DNA from: an uncultured Oscillospiraceae bacterium
Lineage (GTDB): Bacteria; Bacillota; Clostridia; Oscillospirales; Oscillospiraceae
DNA length: 30,748 nucleotides
NCBI GenBank assembly: GCA_934636045.1
Contig: CAKTZP010000007.1
Coordinates: 1 to 30,748 of the forward strand
Reading direction: 5' to 3'
The notes under the pieces are model-generated. The model searched no databases. It saw only the letters and a program-made list of their open reading frames with translations, and was not told the DNA's origin. Position numbers and translations under genes: made by a program. Positions 7,121 to 15,649 of the stretch are shown here, piece by piece (the first letter of the stretch is position 1; every line of letters begins with the position of its first letter).

Positions 7121-8569
7121 TTAGGGAAGCAGGGTGACCGCCTCATCCTTTTGCTGCAGCACGTCGTCGATGCGCTCAATGTATTGCTGGGGGAATTTGG
7201 GGTTGTGGAAGCGCTCGAGGTGGCCGTCGGCGAGGTTGATCTTGGTCATTCCGCCGCCGCCGAGGGAGATAATGCTGTGCAGCTCCTCCATCATATAGAT
7301 GTTGTAAAGCCCCGCATAGCCGGGCTTGCACCAGCCGACATTTTCAAAGCTGCCGGACATATATTTCTGCCGATAGAGATAGTACGGCCGGTAGCCCGCC
7401 GCGCGCAGCGCTTGCTCTGCACCGGAGAGCATCTGCCGCACCGCCTCAGCCGTGGGCAGCTGCATGCGTGCAAAAAACAGGTCGGCGCCCTTCTTGAGCG
7501 CCAGCGTATGAACGGTGATATTGCTCGGCGCGAGCGCGATCACCTGCGCCAGCGAGTCGGCAAACGACGCCGCATCGTCCTCAGGCAGGCCGGCGATCAG
7601 ATCCATATTGATCCCGTCGAAGCCCGCGGCCGCGGCCGCCCGATAGGCCTCGAGCGTCTGCGCCGCAGAATGCCGCCGCCCGATGGCATGCAGCACCGCA
7701 TCGTTCATTGTTTGCGGGTTGATGCTCATGCGGTCGCAGCCGTGCGCGCGGATCGCTTGCAGCTTCTCCGGGTCGAGCGTATCGGGTCTGCCGCCCTCTA
7801 CCGTATATTCTATCAGGTCTGTCAAGTCAAAATGCGTCTGAATTGCTTCCATCAGCCGCGCCATTTGCGCGGCGGTAAGCGTCGTGGGCGTGCCGCCGCC
7901 GATGTAGAGCGTGCGCACGCGCTTGTGACGCTGCCGCAGCAGCGCGCCGACGTGGGCGATCTCCCGCTCCAGCGCGTCCAAAAACTGCGGCACCAGTCCC
8001 TGCAGCCGCTCCACGCTCGCGCTGACGAAGCTGCAGTATGCGCAGCGCGTCGGGCAGAAGGGGATGCCGATATACACCGAAACATCGTCCGGCCGCAGGC
8101 GCTTCGCCGCCGCCACGGTCTGCTCTGAGCATTCCACACACAGACGGCGGCGTTCCTCGGTCACATGATAAGTTTTTTCGAGCAGCCGGTCGGCTTCTCT
8201 CGCCGTCCCGCCAGCCAGCAGGCAGCGCGTCGTCAGCTTCGTCGGGCGCACGCCGGAGAGGCTGCCCCATTCCGGCGGCTGCCGCAGCTGCATCGCCGCG
8301 TCGTAATAGCAATTTTGCAGCAGACGCCGCCGCGTGGGCACGTCCTCCGCCAGCACCGCCGGCGCGCGCCGCATCGCCCGCGCAGTCTTGCCGTGCAGGA
8401 TCAGCTTCGTTGTCGCCGTCATCCAATGCGCGCCGACGTGCAGCGCCGAGACCGCACCGTCGCCGTCAAACGGCGCGTCGGCCGGTTCCATCGGCTCGTC
8501 GGGAAACAGCGCCAGCTGCAGCTGCTCGACCGCGTAGCGGTCGTCATGACCGCGCAGATATAGCTTCAT
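7121..8569 (-). CDS. hemZ: Coproporphyrinogen dehydrogenase-like radical SAM protein HemZ
   Basis: This 482-residue protein has the radical-SAM cluster motif PFCPTRCAYC at residues 171-179 (C172, C176, C179), the IGGGTPT glycine motif downstream, and the about 160-residue N-terminal extension that marks HemZ rather than HemN/HemW. The family is linked to anaerobic coproporphyrinogen III oxidation, but HemZ activity is uncertain and no other haem gene is in the window. AAGGAAC lies before the ATG. The MBL gene upstream stops 12 nt before it, so they are probably cotranscribed. Position at the end of recJ-relA-dtd-MBL-hemZ is a common clostridial arrangement. A HemW-like haem chaperone is the alternative. 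Confidence 0.9.
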   Translation of the reverse strand: MKLYLRGHDDRYAVEQLQLALFPDEPMEPADAPFDGDGAVSALHVGAHWMTATTKLILHGKTARAMRRAPAVLAEDVPTRRRLLQNCYYDAAMQLRQPPEWGSLSGVRPTKLTTRCLLAGGTAREADRLLEKTYHVTEERRRLCVECSEQTVAAAKRLRPDDVSVYIGIPFCPTRCAYCSFVSASVERLQGLVPQFLDALEREIAHVGALLRQRHKRVRTLYIGGGTPTTLTAAQMARLMEAIQTHFDLTDLIEYTVEGGRPDTLDPEKLQAIRAHGCDRMSINPQTMNDAVLHAIGRRHSAAQTLEAYRAAAAAGFDGINMDLIAGLPEDDAASFADSLAQVIALAPSNITVHTLALKKGADLFFARMQLPTAEAVRQMLSGAEQALRAAGYRPYYLYRQKYMSGSFENVGWCKPGYAGLYNIYMMEELHSIISLGGGGMTKINLADGHLERFHNPKFPQQYIERIDDVLQQKDEAVTLLP

Positions 8570-8581
8570 AATTTCAGTTCC

Positions 8582-9172
8582 TTACAGTGCATTTTGCAGA
8601 TAGGGATTGGTCTGCTTTTCGCGCCCCAGCGTCGTCGCCGGGCCGTGGCCGGGATAGACCGTCAAGGTCTCGCCGATCGCCGCCAGCCGGGTCAGGCTCT
8701 GCCGCATCTGCTGCATGCTGCCGCCCGGAAGATCCGTCCGTCCGCAGGAGCCCGCAAACAGCGTGTCGCCCGAAAACAGCGCATCTCCGCAGCGCAGGCA
8801 CACCGAGCCCGGCGTGTGGCCGGGCGTTTCCAGCACGGAAAAGCGCAGGGCTCCGACGGTGACCACGTCGCCCTCTTCATAAAAATCGGTCAGCATCAGC
8901 CCGCGGCGCAGCGGCTCCGGCAGCTCCAAGTCGCGCTCGCTGCCGTAAACCGGGCACCGCGTCGCCTCTGCCACACCCTTTACGCCGCCCACATGGTCAA
9001 AATGCCCGTGCGTCAGCAAAATTGCGCGGATCGTCAGGCTCTGCTCCCGCGCCGCCGCAAGGATTACCTCCGGCGTGTAGCCCGGGTCGATCACTGCCGC
9101 ATCGCCGTGCTCGTCCGAAACCAAATAGCAGTTGGTCTGGTAATCGCCCAGCACCAAGGTACGAATTTTCAT
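8582..9172 (-). CDS. MBL-fold hydrolase (glyoxalase II-like)
   Basis: A 196-residue metallo-beta-lactamase-fold protein with all the usual metal ligands: THGHFDH (H55, H57, D59, H60), PGHTPGS (H119), FSGDTLF (D136) and YPGHGP (H176). It is shorter than true glyoxalase II and lacks that enzyme's C-terminal helical domain, so the substrate is unknown; hydrolysis of a thioester or similar bond is a reasonable guess. The ATG at 9172 was chosen because GAGGAG lies 6 nt upstream; starts further up at 9178 and 9211 have poor or no spacing. It sits between dtd and hemZ, as it does in many clostridia. Confidence 0.88.
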   Translation of the reverse strand: MKIRTLVLGDYQTNCYLVSDEHGDAAVIDPGYTPEVILAAAREQSLTIRAILLTHGHFDHVGGVKGVAEATRCPVYGSERDLELPEPLRRGLMLTDFYEEGDVVTVGALRFSVLETPGHTPGSVCLRCGDALFSGDTLFAGSCGRTDLPGGSMQQMRQSLTRLAAIGETLTVYPGHGPATTLGREKQTNPYLQNAL

Positions 9173-9663
9173 AATCATCTCCTCATCGGATGTCATTTGC
9201 CGCAAAATCAAAGTGCCCGCAACGGGGCGTCGAGAACCCTCGCGCCGCAGCGCGACCTTGGCTCCCTCCTTGAGGGAGCTGGCACGGCCAAAGGCCGTGA
9301 CTGAAGGAGTCCCCCGCGCCGCAGCGCGCGTTGGATATGGCTTGCAGCATGATTAAAGTACCAACAGCGGGCGCTCGATGAGCGCCCCTACGGCGTGATA
9401 CGAACTTTGTACGTGGTCGCTTGGCGGGCAAAGCCCGCCGTCCTTGCTTCGCAAGGACACAATCCCTCAGTCAGCTTCGCTGACAGCTCTCTTTACACAA
9501 GGGAGCCTTAAACCTGTACAAGCCAATAGGGCTCCCCTGTGTAAGGGGAGCTGGCACGGCCATAGGCCGTGACTGAGGGGTTGTCTTCGCGCCATAGACG
9601 CGAATTCCAATCGTGCCGGAGGCGCACCGCCCTTTTGCCGCTTTTCCGTTCTCTCTTTCTTCG
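9173..9663. repeat. Intergenic block of type B repeats between dtd and MBL gene
   Basis: No gene is seen here. About 9252-9312 is a B repeat (GGCTCCCTCCTTGAGGGAGC, then GGCACGGCCAAAGGCCGTG and ACTGAAGGAG). About 9467-9590 holds two more B copies facing each other: the first reads CCCTCAGTCAGCTTCGCTGAC then AGGGAGCC, the second GGGCTCCCCTGTGTAAGGGG then GGCCATAGGCC and GTGACTGAGGGG. A perfect hairpin GTCCTTGCTTCGCAAGGAC lies at about 9441-9459. The block interrupts an otherwise tight minus-strand operon. Confidence 0.8.
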
Positions 9664-10110
9664 CTACAACGTGTCCGTATCCAGCCAGATCGTAACCGGG
9701 CCGTCATTGATGGATTCGACCTGCATCTCCGCGCCGAATTCGCCGTGCTGCGGCGCAAAGCCGCGGTCGCGGCATTCCTGCAAAAACTGCTCGTAAAGCG
9801 GGATGGCCTTGTCCGGCGCGGCCGCGCCGGTGAAGCTCGGCCGGTAGCCCTTTTTGCAGTCGGCGTACAGTGTAAACTGGCTCACAACCAGCACCTGTCC
9901 GCCGACGGTCTCCAAATTCAGGTTCATTTTCCCGTTTTCATCGCAAAAAACGCGCAAACCCAGCGCTTTTTGCGCCAGCTTTTTGCAGGCTTCGGGCGTA
10001 TCGTCGGGGCCGATGCCGAGCAGGATCAAAAAGCCCTGCCCGATCTCGCCGTTCACCCGGCCGTCGATCGTAACGCTCGCGCGCCTGACGCGCGTGACCA
10101 CCGCCCGCAT
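9664..10110 (-). CDS. dtd: D-aminoacyl-tRNA deacylase
   Basis: A 148-residue, complete DTD. It starts MRAVVTRVRRASVTIDGR and has the SQFTLYADC motif (about 77-85) and the NDGPVT motif near residues 135-140, the Gly-Pro pair that excludes L-aminoacyl-tRNAs. It removes D-amino acids (and glycine) from mischarged tRNAs. The ATG overlaps the TGA of relA by one base (TGATG), so translation is coupled. This pairing is standard in Firmicutes. Confidence 0.97.
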   Translation of the reverse strand: MRAVVTRVRRASVTIDGRVNGEIGQGFLILLGIGPDDTPEACKKLAQKALGLRVFCDENGKMNLNLETVGGQVLVVSQFTLYADCKKGYRPSFTGAAAPDKAIPLYEQFLQECRDRGFAPQHGEFGAEMQVESINDGPVTIWLDTDTL

Positions 10111-12290
10111 CAGTTCTGCCCCCTGCGGACGTCCGTCACGCCGGAAATATTGCGGATACGCGTGCGAATGGCTTCGAGCTCCTGCACATTCTTGACCTCA
10201 AAGGTCGCGATCGTGCGCGCTTTTCCGGCAGGCATATCGCGTCCGGAGATCTCGGTAATCTTCACGCGCGAGGCCGTCAGCGCCGTAGCGATATCGATCC
10301 AAATGCCGTCGCGGTCGGTAGAATCAATTTCGAAGGTCGTGGCAAAGGGCTTCTCCTCCGCCGTCGACCACGAGACCTTGACCCAGCGCCCGGCCTGATG
10401 CGGGTCGTTTGCCCCGGCGGCGTTCCTGCAGTCGCGCCGGTGGATGGAAACGCCGTAGCCCTTGGTGATAAAGCCGATAATATCGTCGCCCGGAACCGGC
10501 GTGCAGCAGCGCGAAAATTTGATCATGCACGTCTCGATGTCCTCGACGATAACGCCGGAATCCTTGTGGCGGCTGAGCTTGACGGCAGGCTGCTCGGGCG
10601 CTTTAGCGGAATCCTTGGTCTGCGTCTGCCGCACGGCGCGCGTCAGCTCGTCGCGGATGCGCCCGAAGGCCTTTGCCGCAGTCAGGCCGCCGTAGCCGAT
10701 GGCAGCATACATGTCCTCCAGATTTTCAAACGACAGCTTCTTCAGCAGCAACGGCAGCAGCTCCGCGTCCTGCAAAACCGCGGGATTGATGTTCGCGCGC
10801 CGCAGCTCACCCTCAAAGCTGGCCTTGCCGTGGGCGACGTTTTCCTCACGTTTTTCGCGCTTGAACCACTGCTTGATCTTCGTGCGCGCCTGATTGCTGT
10901 TGCAGATATTCAGCCAGTCCCGGCTGGGCCCCTTGGCGGATTTCGAGGTCAAAATCTCTACGATATCGCCGTTGCTGAGCTGCTGGTCGAAGCTGGCAAT
11001 ACGGTTGTTGACCTTCGCGCCGACCATGGCGTTGCCGACGCCGGAGTGGATGGCATAGGCAAAATCGATCGGTGTCGAGCCCGCGGGCAGGCTCATGACC
11101 TTGCCCTTCGGGGTAAAGACGAACACCTCGTCGTCGAACATATCCACCTTCAGCGAGTGGATGTAGTCCTCCGCATCGTTTTCCTCCTGCTGCGTTTCCA
11201 GCAGGCGGCGCACCCATTCAAACTGCTTCTCGTCGCCGCCCTCAACGCCCTGCTTGTACTTCCAGTGCGCGGCGATGCCGTATTCCGCCGTCTCGTGCAT
11301 TTCCCACGTGCGGATCTGCACCTCGAACGGAATGCCCTGCTGACCGATGACGGTCGTGTGCAGCGACTGATACATATTCGGCTTCGGCGTCGAAATATAG
11401 TCCTTAAAGCGCCCCGGCACCAGATTGAACAGGTCGTGGATGTGCCCGAGCACATTATAGCAATCCGGGATCGTGTCCACGATCACGCGGAATGCATACA
11501 TGTCATAAAGCTCGTCAATTTTCTTATCCTGTGCCTTCATCTTGCGATAGATGGAGTACACGTGCTTGATTCGCCCATAGATCGTCCCATGGATACCCAC
11601 CGAGGACAGCCGCGTGGTGATCTTTGTCTGAATGGCCTTCATGAATTCGTCGGCCTCGTGCTGATGCTCGGCGAGGTACTGCATGATCTCGTTGTAGCCG
11701 TCGGGGTCGAGGTATTTCAGGCTCGTATCCTCCAGCTCCCACTTGATCTTTTGCATACCTAAGCGGTGCGCCAGCGGCGCGTAGATATCCATCGTCTCGC
11801 GCGATTTGGAGATCTGCTTGGCCGGAGTCTGATATTCCATTGTCCGCGTGTTGTGCAGGCGGTCGCAGATCTTGATGAGCACCACGCGGATGTCCTTGCT
11901 CATGGCCATGAACATCTTGCGCAGATTTTCCATCTGCTGCTCCTCCAGCGTGGAATACTCCACGCGGGTCAGCTTGGTAACGCCCTCGACCAGCGAGGCT
12001 ACCGTCGCGCCGAACTGCCGCGCGATCTCGTCGTGCGTCGAATCCGTATCCTCGATGCAGTCGTGCAGAATCGCGCCTAAAATAGCATCGGTATCCAAGC
12101 CCGTCTCGGCCACGATCTCGGCCACAGCCAGCGGATGGATGATATAGGGAGAGCCGTCCTTGCGCTTCTGCCCCTCGTGCTTGACGCGCGCATAGTCGAC
12201 CGCGCGGTTGATGACCGCAAGATCGGCCTGCGGGCAATGCTGCTGGATCGTTCGCATCATGCTGTCATAATGTTCCTGAAATGTTTCCAC
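10110..12290 (-). CDS. relA: Bifunctional (p)ppGpp synthetase/hydrolase
   Basis: A 726-residue long RSH enzyme. Its N-terminal HD hydrolase domain has IHPL (H52) and HDCIEDTD (76-83). The synthetase domain spans about 230-350 and has YSIYRKMK, the DELYDMYAFRVIVD block, and YQSLHTTV. The TGS domain starts near 390 (VFVFTPKGKVMSLPAGSTPIDFAYAIH). A Cys/His region contains CCTPVPGDDIIGFITKGYGVSIHRRDC, and an ACT domain forms the C-terminus. Both active sites look intact, so it should make and degrade (p)ppGpp in response to uncharged tRNA at the ribosome. The start is GTG with AAAGGAG upstream. It lies 11 nt after recJ and overlaps dtd. Often called rel in Gram-positives. Confidence 0.97.
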   Translation of the reverse strand: METFQEHYDSMMRTIQQHCPQADLAVINRAVDYARVKHEGQKRKDGSPYIIHPLAVAEIVAETGLDTDAILGAILHDCIEDTDSTHDEIARQFGATVASLVEGVTKLTRVEYSTLEEQQMENLRKMFMAMSKDIRVVLIKICDRLHNTRTMEYQTPAKQISKSRETMDIYAPLAHRLGMQKIKWELEDTSLKYLDPDGYNEIMQYLAEHQHEADEFMKAIQTKITTRLSSVGIHGTIYGRIKHVYSIYRKMKAQDKKIDELYDMYAFRVIVDTIPDCYNVLGHIHDLFNLVPGRFKDYISTPKPNMYQSLHTTVIGQQGIPFEVQIRTWEMHETAEYGIAAHWKYKQGVEGGDEKQFEWVRRLLETQQEENDAEDYIHSLKVDMFDDEVFVFTPKGKVMSLPAGSTPIDFAYAIHSGVGNAMVGAKVNNRIASFDQQLSNGDIVEILTSKSAKGPSRDWLNICNSNQARTKIKQWFKREKREENVAHGKASFEGELRRANINPAVLQDAELLPLLLKKLSFENLEDMYAAIGYGGLTAAKAFGRIRDELTRAVRQTQTKDSAKAPEQPAVKLSRHKDSGVIVEDIETCMIKFSRCCTPVPGDDIIGFITKGYGVSIHRRDCRNAAGANDPHQAGRWVKVSWSTAEEKPFATTFEIDSTDRDGIWIDIATALTASRVKITEISGRDMPAGKARTIATFEVKNVQELEAIRTRIRNISGVTDVRRGQN

Positions 12291-12301
12291 GGTTTGCTCC
12301 T

Positions 12302-14362
12302 TTATCTTTGCTGCGCGTGAAGCGTTTGATATAGCTTGCTGTTTTCCAATTGATTGGCCGCAGCGTTCGGCACGAGCCGCACGGCAGCGGTTTCGCCCTC
12401 CCGCTGCAGCCCGATCAGCCCCAGCTCAGAGAGGATCGCGAGGCTCGGCGCTGTCCGGCGCAGGCTGTGTCCCGGCGCGGCGGCGGCTACGCTGCGCGCC
12501 AGCCCGTTCAGCTCGGCGTGCATCCACTGGCCGTCCCGCGGTGCATGGCTTTTTAAATAGCGCCACACTGCTGCCACATCGCTCCGCTCCGGTGCCAGCG
12601 CGGCGCGCTCTGCCGAGGTCAGCGGTATTCCGTCCGCAAACCGGTCAAACAGCGCCGTCGCCGAAGCCGGGCGCAGGTCGAGCAAACTCAGCTGCACGCT
12701 GCGCGTGTCGCGGAATTCATTGATTTGCAGGTGGCACGCTACGTCTATCCGGTCGCCCACGGCCAGCTCCTCTGTCAGGCTGCCTGCCGAAAAGAAGATC
12801 GCTTGCAGCGATGCGCCCCGCCGGGTCTTCAGCCGCAGCTTCAGGTGCTTACCACCACCCACGGCGCCGACGCGCTCAATTTCCAGCTCGCTCATGCAGA
12901 ACACCGGCTTCGGGCAGCCTGTGCCGCACGGCTCCAGCTGCGCCAGGGCATTGATATTGTCCTCCGTCAGCAGCTCCTCCGGGACCTCGCAGTCGACCTG
13001 CAATTCCGGCTTTGCCGCGCCGCCCGCGCAATATATCTCCGCACGCTGGCAGATCTGGCGGCGGAATTCGTCGATATTTCCCCGCGCGATTGTAAACCCT
13101 GCGGCAAACTCGTGCCCGCCGAAATCCTCCAGAAGCGGCGCCAGCTCCGTCAGCGACCGGAACAGGTCAAACCCGCCGTAAGACCGCGACGAGGCCTTGC
13201 CATGCTCGCCGTTCAGGCAGATCAGGAACGTCGGGCGGCAGTATTCCTCGCAAAGCCGCGACGCAACAATGCCGATCACGCCCTGATGCCAGTTTTCCCC
13301 GGCCAGAACGATGGCGCAGTCGGTGTTGCCCCCCTCCTTCAGCCTTTCCGAGGCCTCACGGTAAATTTCCGCCTCCGTCGCCTGCCGGTTGCGGTTCAAG
13401 CGGCACAGCGTCTGCGCCAGCCGCTCGGCCTCCGCCGGATCCTTGGACAAAAACAGCTGCACCGCCAGCTCGGCGTGCTCCATGCGCCCCGCAGCGTTGA
13501 TGCGCGGCGCGAGAACATAGCCGATGGTCGCCGCCGTGATCGGCTGTTTCCCGCAATCGCAGGCGTTGATCAGTGCGCGCAGTCCCAGCCGCTCCGGCTT
13601 CTGCAAGGCTTGCAGTCCCTCGGTCACAAGGCGGCGGTTCTCGCCCCGCAGGGGCATCACGTCCGCGATCGTTCCGAGGCAGAACAGGTCGCAGTACCGC
13701 CGCGCGATCGCCTCCTGATCGCCCTCCAGCGCTGCCGCCAGCTTAAAGGCGATGCCGACGCCGGAAAGATCAGTGTGCGGATAGGTGCGGTCGGCGCGAT
13801 GCGGGTCGACCACCGCTGCCGCCTCCGGCAGCTGCGGCTTGCACTCGTGGTGGTCGGTGATCACCAGCTCCACCCCAAGGCTGCGGCAAAGCTGCGCCTC
13901 CTCGATTGCGGTAATGCCGCAGTCCACGGAGATAATCAGCTCCACGCCCTGCGCCGCCAGCTGCCGGATCGCCGCAGAATTCAGGCCGTAGCCCTCCTCA
14001 ACGCGGCCGGGGATGTGAAAGCCGCAGTCCGCCCCCACCCCGCGCAGATAGTCTGTCAGCAGGCACGTCGCCGTAATGCCGTCCACATCGTAGTCGCCGA
14101 ACACGGCGATCTTCTTTTTCTGCTCCAACGCACGGCGGATCACCGTCACCGCGCGCTCCATTTCCTTCATTTTCAGCGGATCGTCCAGCGCGCCGTCCGT
14201 TCCCAGCAGCTGGTGCGCCTGCTCCGGCGTGCGGCAGCCCCGCCCGCTGAGCACCAGCGCCGTCAACGGGGCATATCCCGCCGCGCACAGCCGCTGTACC
14301 GCGCCGTCCTCCGGCGCAGCGACCTTCCATGTTCCGTATTTCAAAGTCCACGCACATCCCAA
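12302..14362 (-). CDS. recJ: Single-stranded-DNA-specific exonuclease RecJ
   Basis: A 686-residue RecJ of the DHH family. The phosphoesterase motifs are visible: FGDYDVDGITATC (motif I), SVDCGI, ITDHHECK (DHH) and GVGIAFKLA in the first domain, and the DHHA1 motif GGHEFAAGFTI at about 418-428. It degrades ssDNA 5' to 3' in repair and recombination. The reading frame opens with TTG at 14362; a second TTG at 14344 gives MKYGTWKV, closer to usual RecJ starts. A TATAAT promoter at 14375-14403 puts transcription near 14368, leaving almost no leader for the first start, so the true start is uncertain. It heads the recJ-relA-dtd operon; apt, often between recJ and relA, is missing. Confidence 0.94.
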   Translation of the reverse strand: MGCAWTLKYGTWKVAAPEDGAVQRLCAAGYAPLTALVLSGRGCRTPEQAHQLLGTDGALDDPLKMKEMERAVTVIRRALEQKKKIAVFGDYDVDGITATCLLTDYLRGVGADCGFHIPGRVEEGYGLNSAAIRQLAAQGVELIISVDCGITAIEEAQLCRSLGVELVITDHHECKPQLPEAAAVVDPHRADRTYPHTDLSGVGIAFKLAAALEGDQEAIARRYCDLFCLGTIADVMPLRGENRRLVTEGLQALQKPERLGLRALINACDCGKQPITAATIGYVLAPRINAAGRMEHAELAVQLFLSKDPAEAERLAQTLCRLNRNRQATEAEIYREASERLKEGGNTDCAIVLAGENWHQGVIGIVASRLCEEYCRPTFLICLNGEHGKASSRSYGGFDLFRSLTELAPLLEDFGGHEFAAGFTIARGNIDEFRRQICQRAEIYCAGGAAKPELQVDCEVPEELLTEDNINALAQLEPCGTGCPKPVFCMSELEIERVGAVGGGKHLKLRLKTRRGASLQAIFFSAGSLTEELAVGDRIDVACHLQINEFRDTRSVQLSLLDLRPASATALFDRFADGIPLTSAERAALAPERSDVAAVWRYLKSHAPRDGQWMHAELNGLARSVAAAAPGHSLRRTAPSLAILSELGLIGLQREGETAAVRLVPNAAANQLENSKLYQTLHAQQR

Positions 14363-14374
14363 GTTTTTCTTTTT

Positions 14375-14403
14375 ATTATAGCAAACAATCCGCCCGTAAA
14401 CAA
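14375..14403 (-). promoter_or_regulatory. recJ operon promoter
   Basis: On the minus strand TTGTTT (14403-14398) and TATAAT (14380-14375) are 17 nt apart. It predicts a start near 14368, at most a few bases before the first possible recJ start codon. Confidence 0.7.
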
Positions 14404-14496
14404 TACATCGCGCCAGAAAAACTTGTCCCGACCGCGATTTTCCGCGTCCTGCACCGCGCCAAACGTAAACAAATCGTAAATAATTTCGGCCGCCAC

Positions 14497-14524
14497 TTGT
14501 AAAACGAAAAACCGCGATTATAAT
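14497..14524 (+). promoter_or_regulatory. Promoter of the zinc-ribbon membrane protein gene
   Basis: TTGTAA (14497-14502) and TATAAT (14519-14524) are separated by 16 nt, 20 nt before the ATG. It is divergent from the recJ promoter. Confidence 0.65.
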
Positions 14525-14543
14525 GATTCACAGGTGATAACAA

Positions 14544-14954
14544 ATGCTGCAACGTTTTCGCAAATCGTGCCGCCGCTTCATGTACGGACGCTACGGTTCA
14601 GACCAACTCAATATTGCCCTGCTGGTCGCGTCCGTCGCGCTGAGCCTCATCTCGAGCATTTTCTCGCTCTTCCTGCGCGGCAGCCGGGTCTATACCTTCA
14701 TTCTCTGGCCGATCTTCTCGCTTTTGATGTACGCGCTGCTCGGACTTGCCATTTTCCGTATGCTCTCGCGCAACATCTACCGCCGCCAGCGGGAAAACCA
14801 GCGTTGGAAGAATCTCTGCCTCCGCGTGACCGACCGTAGCCACCGCTATTTCCGCTGCCCGCACTGCAAGCAGACCATGCGCGTCCCCCGTAACCGCGGC
14901 AAGATCAACATCCGCTGCCCCAAGTGTGGCGAAAAATTCACCCGCAACACCTAA
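14544..14954 (+). CDS. Small membrane protein with C-terminal zinc ribbon
   Basis: This 136-residue protein has a basic N-terminus, two hydrophobic segments (about 23-44 and 51-71), a very basic linker (RNIYRRQRENQR) and a C-terminal zinc ribbon CPHC (105, 108) … CPKC (125, 128). Such a ribbon usually binds zinc and often nucleic acid or protein partners. No function is known to me. AGGTG lies 8 nt before the ATG, and a promoter and terminator bracket it as a single-gene unit divergent from recJ. Confidence 0.85.
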   Translation: MLQRFRKSCRRFMYGRYGSDQLNIALLVASVALSLISSIFSLFLRGSRVYTFILWPIFSLLMYALLGLAIFRMLSRNIYRRQRENQRWKNLCLRVTDRSHRYFRCPHCKQTMRVPRNRGKINIRCPKCGEKFTRNT

Positions 14955-14955
14955 C

Positions 14956-14990
14956 AAAGGCTGCCTCACCACCAGTGAGCCAGCCTTTTC
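14956..14990 (+). terminator. Terminator after the zinc-ribbon gene
   Basis: AAAGGCTG-CCTCAC pairs with GTGAGCCAGCCTTT around a CACCA-type loop, with a bulge, and ends TTTTCTTTTT. It starts 2 nt after the stop. Confidence 0.85.
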
Positions 14991-15003
14991 TTTTTCCAGC
15001 TTC

Positions 15004-15291
15004 CCCGCCGCCTCAACGGCTCCCCTCCGTGTCATTGCGAGGCCGCTTGCGGCCGTGGCAATCCGCTCTCCTCCCCGCCGCCTCAATGGCTCCCCTTTTC
15101 AAGGGGAGCTGGCACGGCACAGCCGTGACTGCGGGGTCATACCCCGCCGTGACAACGGCTCCCCTCCGTGTCATTGCGAGGCCGCTTGCGGCCGTGGCAA
15201 TCCGCTCTCCTCCCCGTCGCCTCAATGGCTCCCTTTCCCAAGGGGAGCTGGCACAGCGCAGCCGTGACTGAGGGGATTGGAGTTCGCGCCA
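15004..15291 (+). repeat. Tandem duplicate of composite A+B repeat (139-bp period)
   Basis: No gene is seen between 14955 and 15649. Two consecutive composite units start at 15015 and 15154; their first 63 nt (15015-15077 and 15154-15216) appear identical. Each holds repeat A (15031-15066 and 15170-15205) followed by repeat B (15088-15137 and 15227-15277). The same composite occurs in the phage module at 18.9-19.4 kb. Several frames read open through it, but only by translating the repeat. Confidence 0.85.
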
Positions 15292-15333
15292 AAGGTGCGA
15301 GCTTCAATCCCGTGCCGGCAAGGCATACCAAGC

Positions 15334-15361
15334 AAAAAAGGCCGACCCGCCCGGGTCGGCC
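15334..15361 (-). terminator. Minus-strand terminator downstream of the phage module
   Basis: A 10-bp perfect stem GGCCGACCCG/CGGGTCGGCC with a 2-nt centre is followed on the minus strand by TTTTTT. It could end the phage-module transcript. A second 12-bp perfect hairpin (GCGTGTCGAAAA/TTTTCGACACGC, 15365-15392) lies just before it on that strand. Confidence 0.7.
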
Positions 15362-15395
15362 TCAGCGTGTCGAAAAACCCTTTTCGACACGCAGG

Positions 15396-15616
15396 CAGAC
15401 TGAAAAAAAGTTCGGAAGACAAGCAACTCACGCCCGTCGGCGTACAAAGGTACGTTAGGGCGTGAGTTGCGCAGTAAGTCAAAATTCTTGCGAAGCAAGC
15501 TTTTTCTCGGGTTATAAAGTTCAGGATACTCTGTTTTTGCAAATCAAAACGCAGAGAACAAAAATCCATTAAAATGTGAACCGATTTTGACGATTACGGA
15601 CTTTTTTGACAGTCTG
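15396..15616. mobile_element. MITE-like element C, copy 1
   Basis: CAGACTGAAAAAAAGTTCGG (15396-15415) and CGGACTTTTTTGACAGTCTG (15597-15616) are inverted repeats bounding 221 bp. The element at 25334-25566 has the same ends. Inside are a strong two-step hairpin (13-bp GCAACTCACGCCC/GGGCGTGAGTTGC at 15423-15470, with CGTAC/GTACG inside) and an AT-rich stretch. No coding potential is seen. A non-autonomous element moved in trans is the likely reading. Confidence 0.5.
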
Positions 15617-15641
15617 AGGCCGACCCTCCCGGGTCGGCCTC
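15616..15641. terminator. Hairpin directly after the phage module
   Basis: GAGGCCGACCC (15616-15626) pairs with GGGTCGGCCTC (15631-15641), an 11-bp perfect stem with a TCCC loop. It is nearly the same sequence as the hairpin at 15340-15361. On the minus strand it lies 8 nt after the last phage gene but has no T-run, so termination there is uncertain. Confidence 0.5.
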
Positions 15642-15649
15642 CCTTTATT

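Noticed and set aside
15423..15470. Two-step hairpin considered as an integron attC site
   Set aside because: The GTTRRRY/RYYYAAC core pairs and the integrase context are absent.
15004..15500. Several open frames of 60-115 codons in the 15.0-15.5 kb repeats
   Set aside because: They only read through A and B repeats; the same peptide (SLRGRLRPWQSALLP) appears at each copy.
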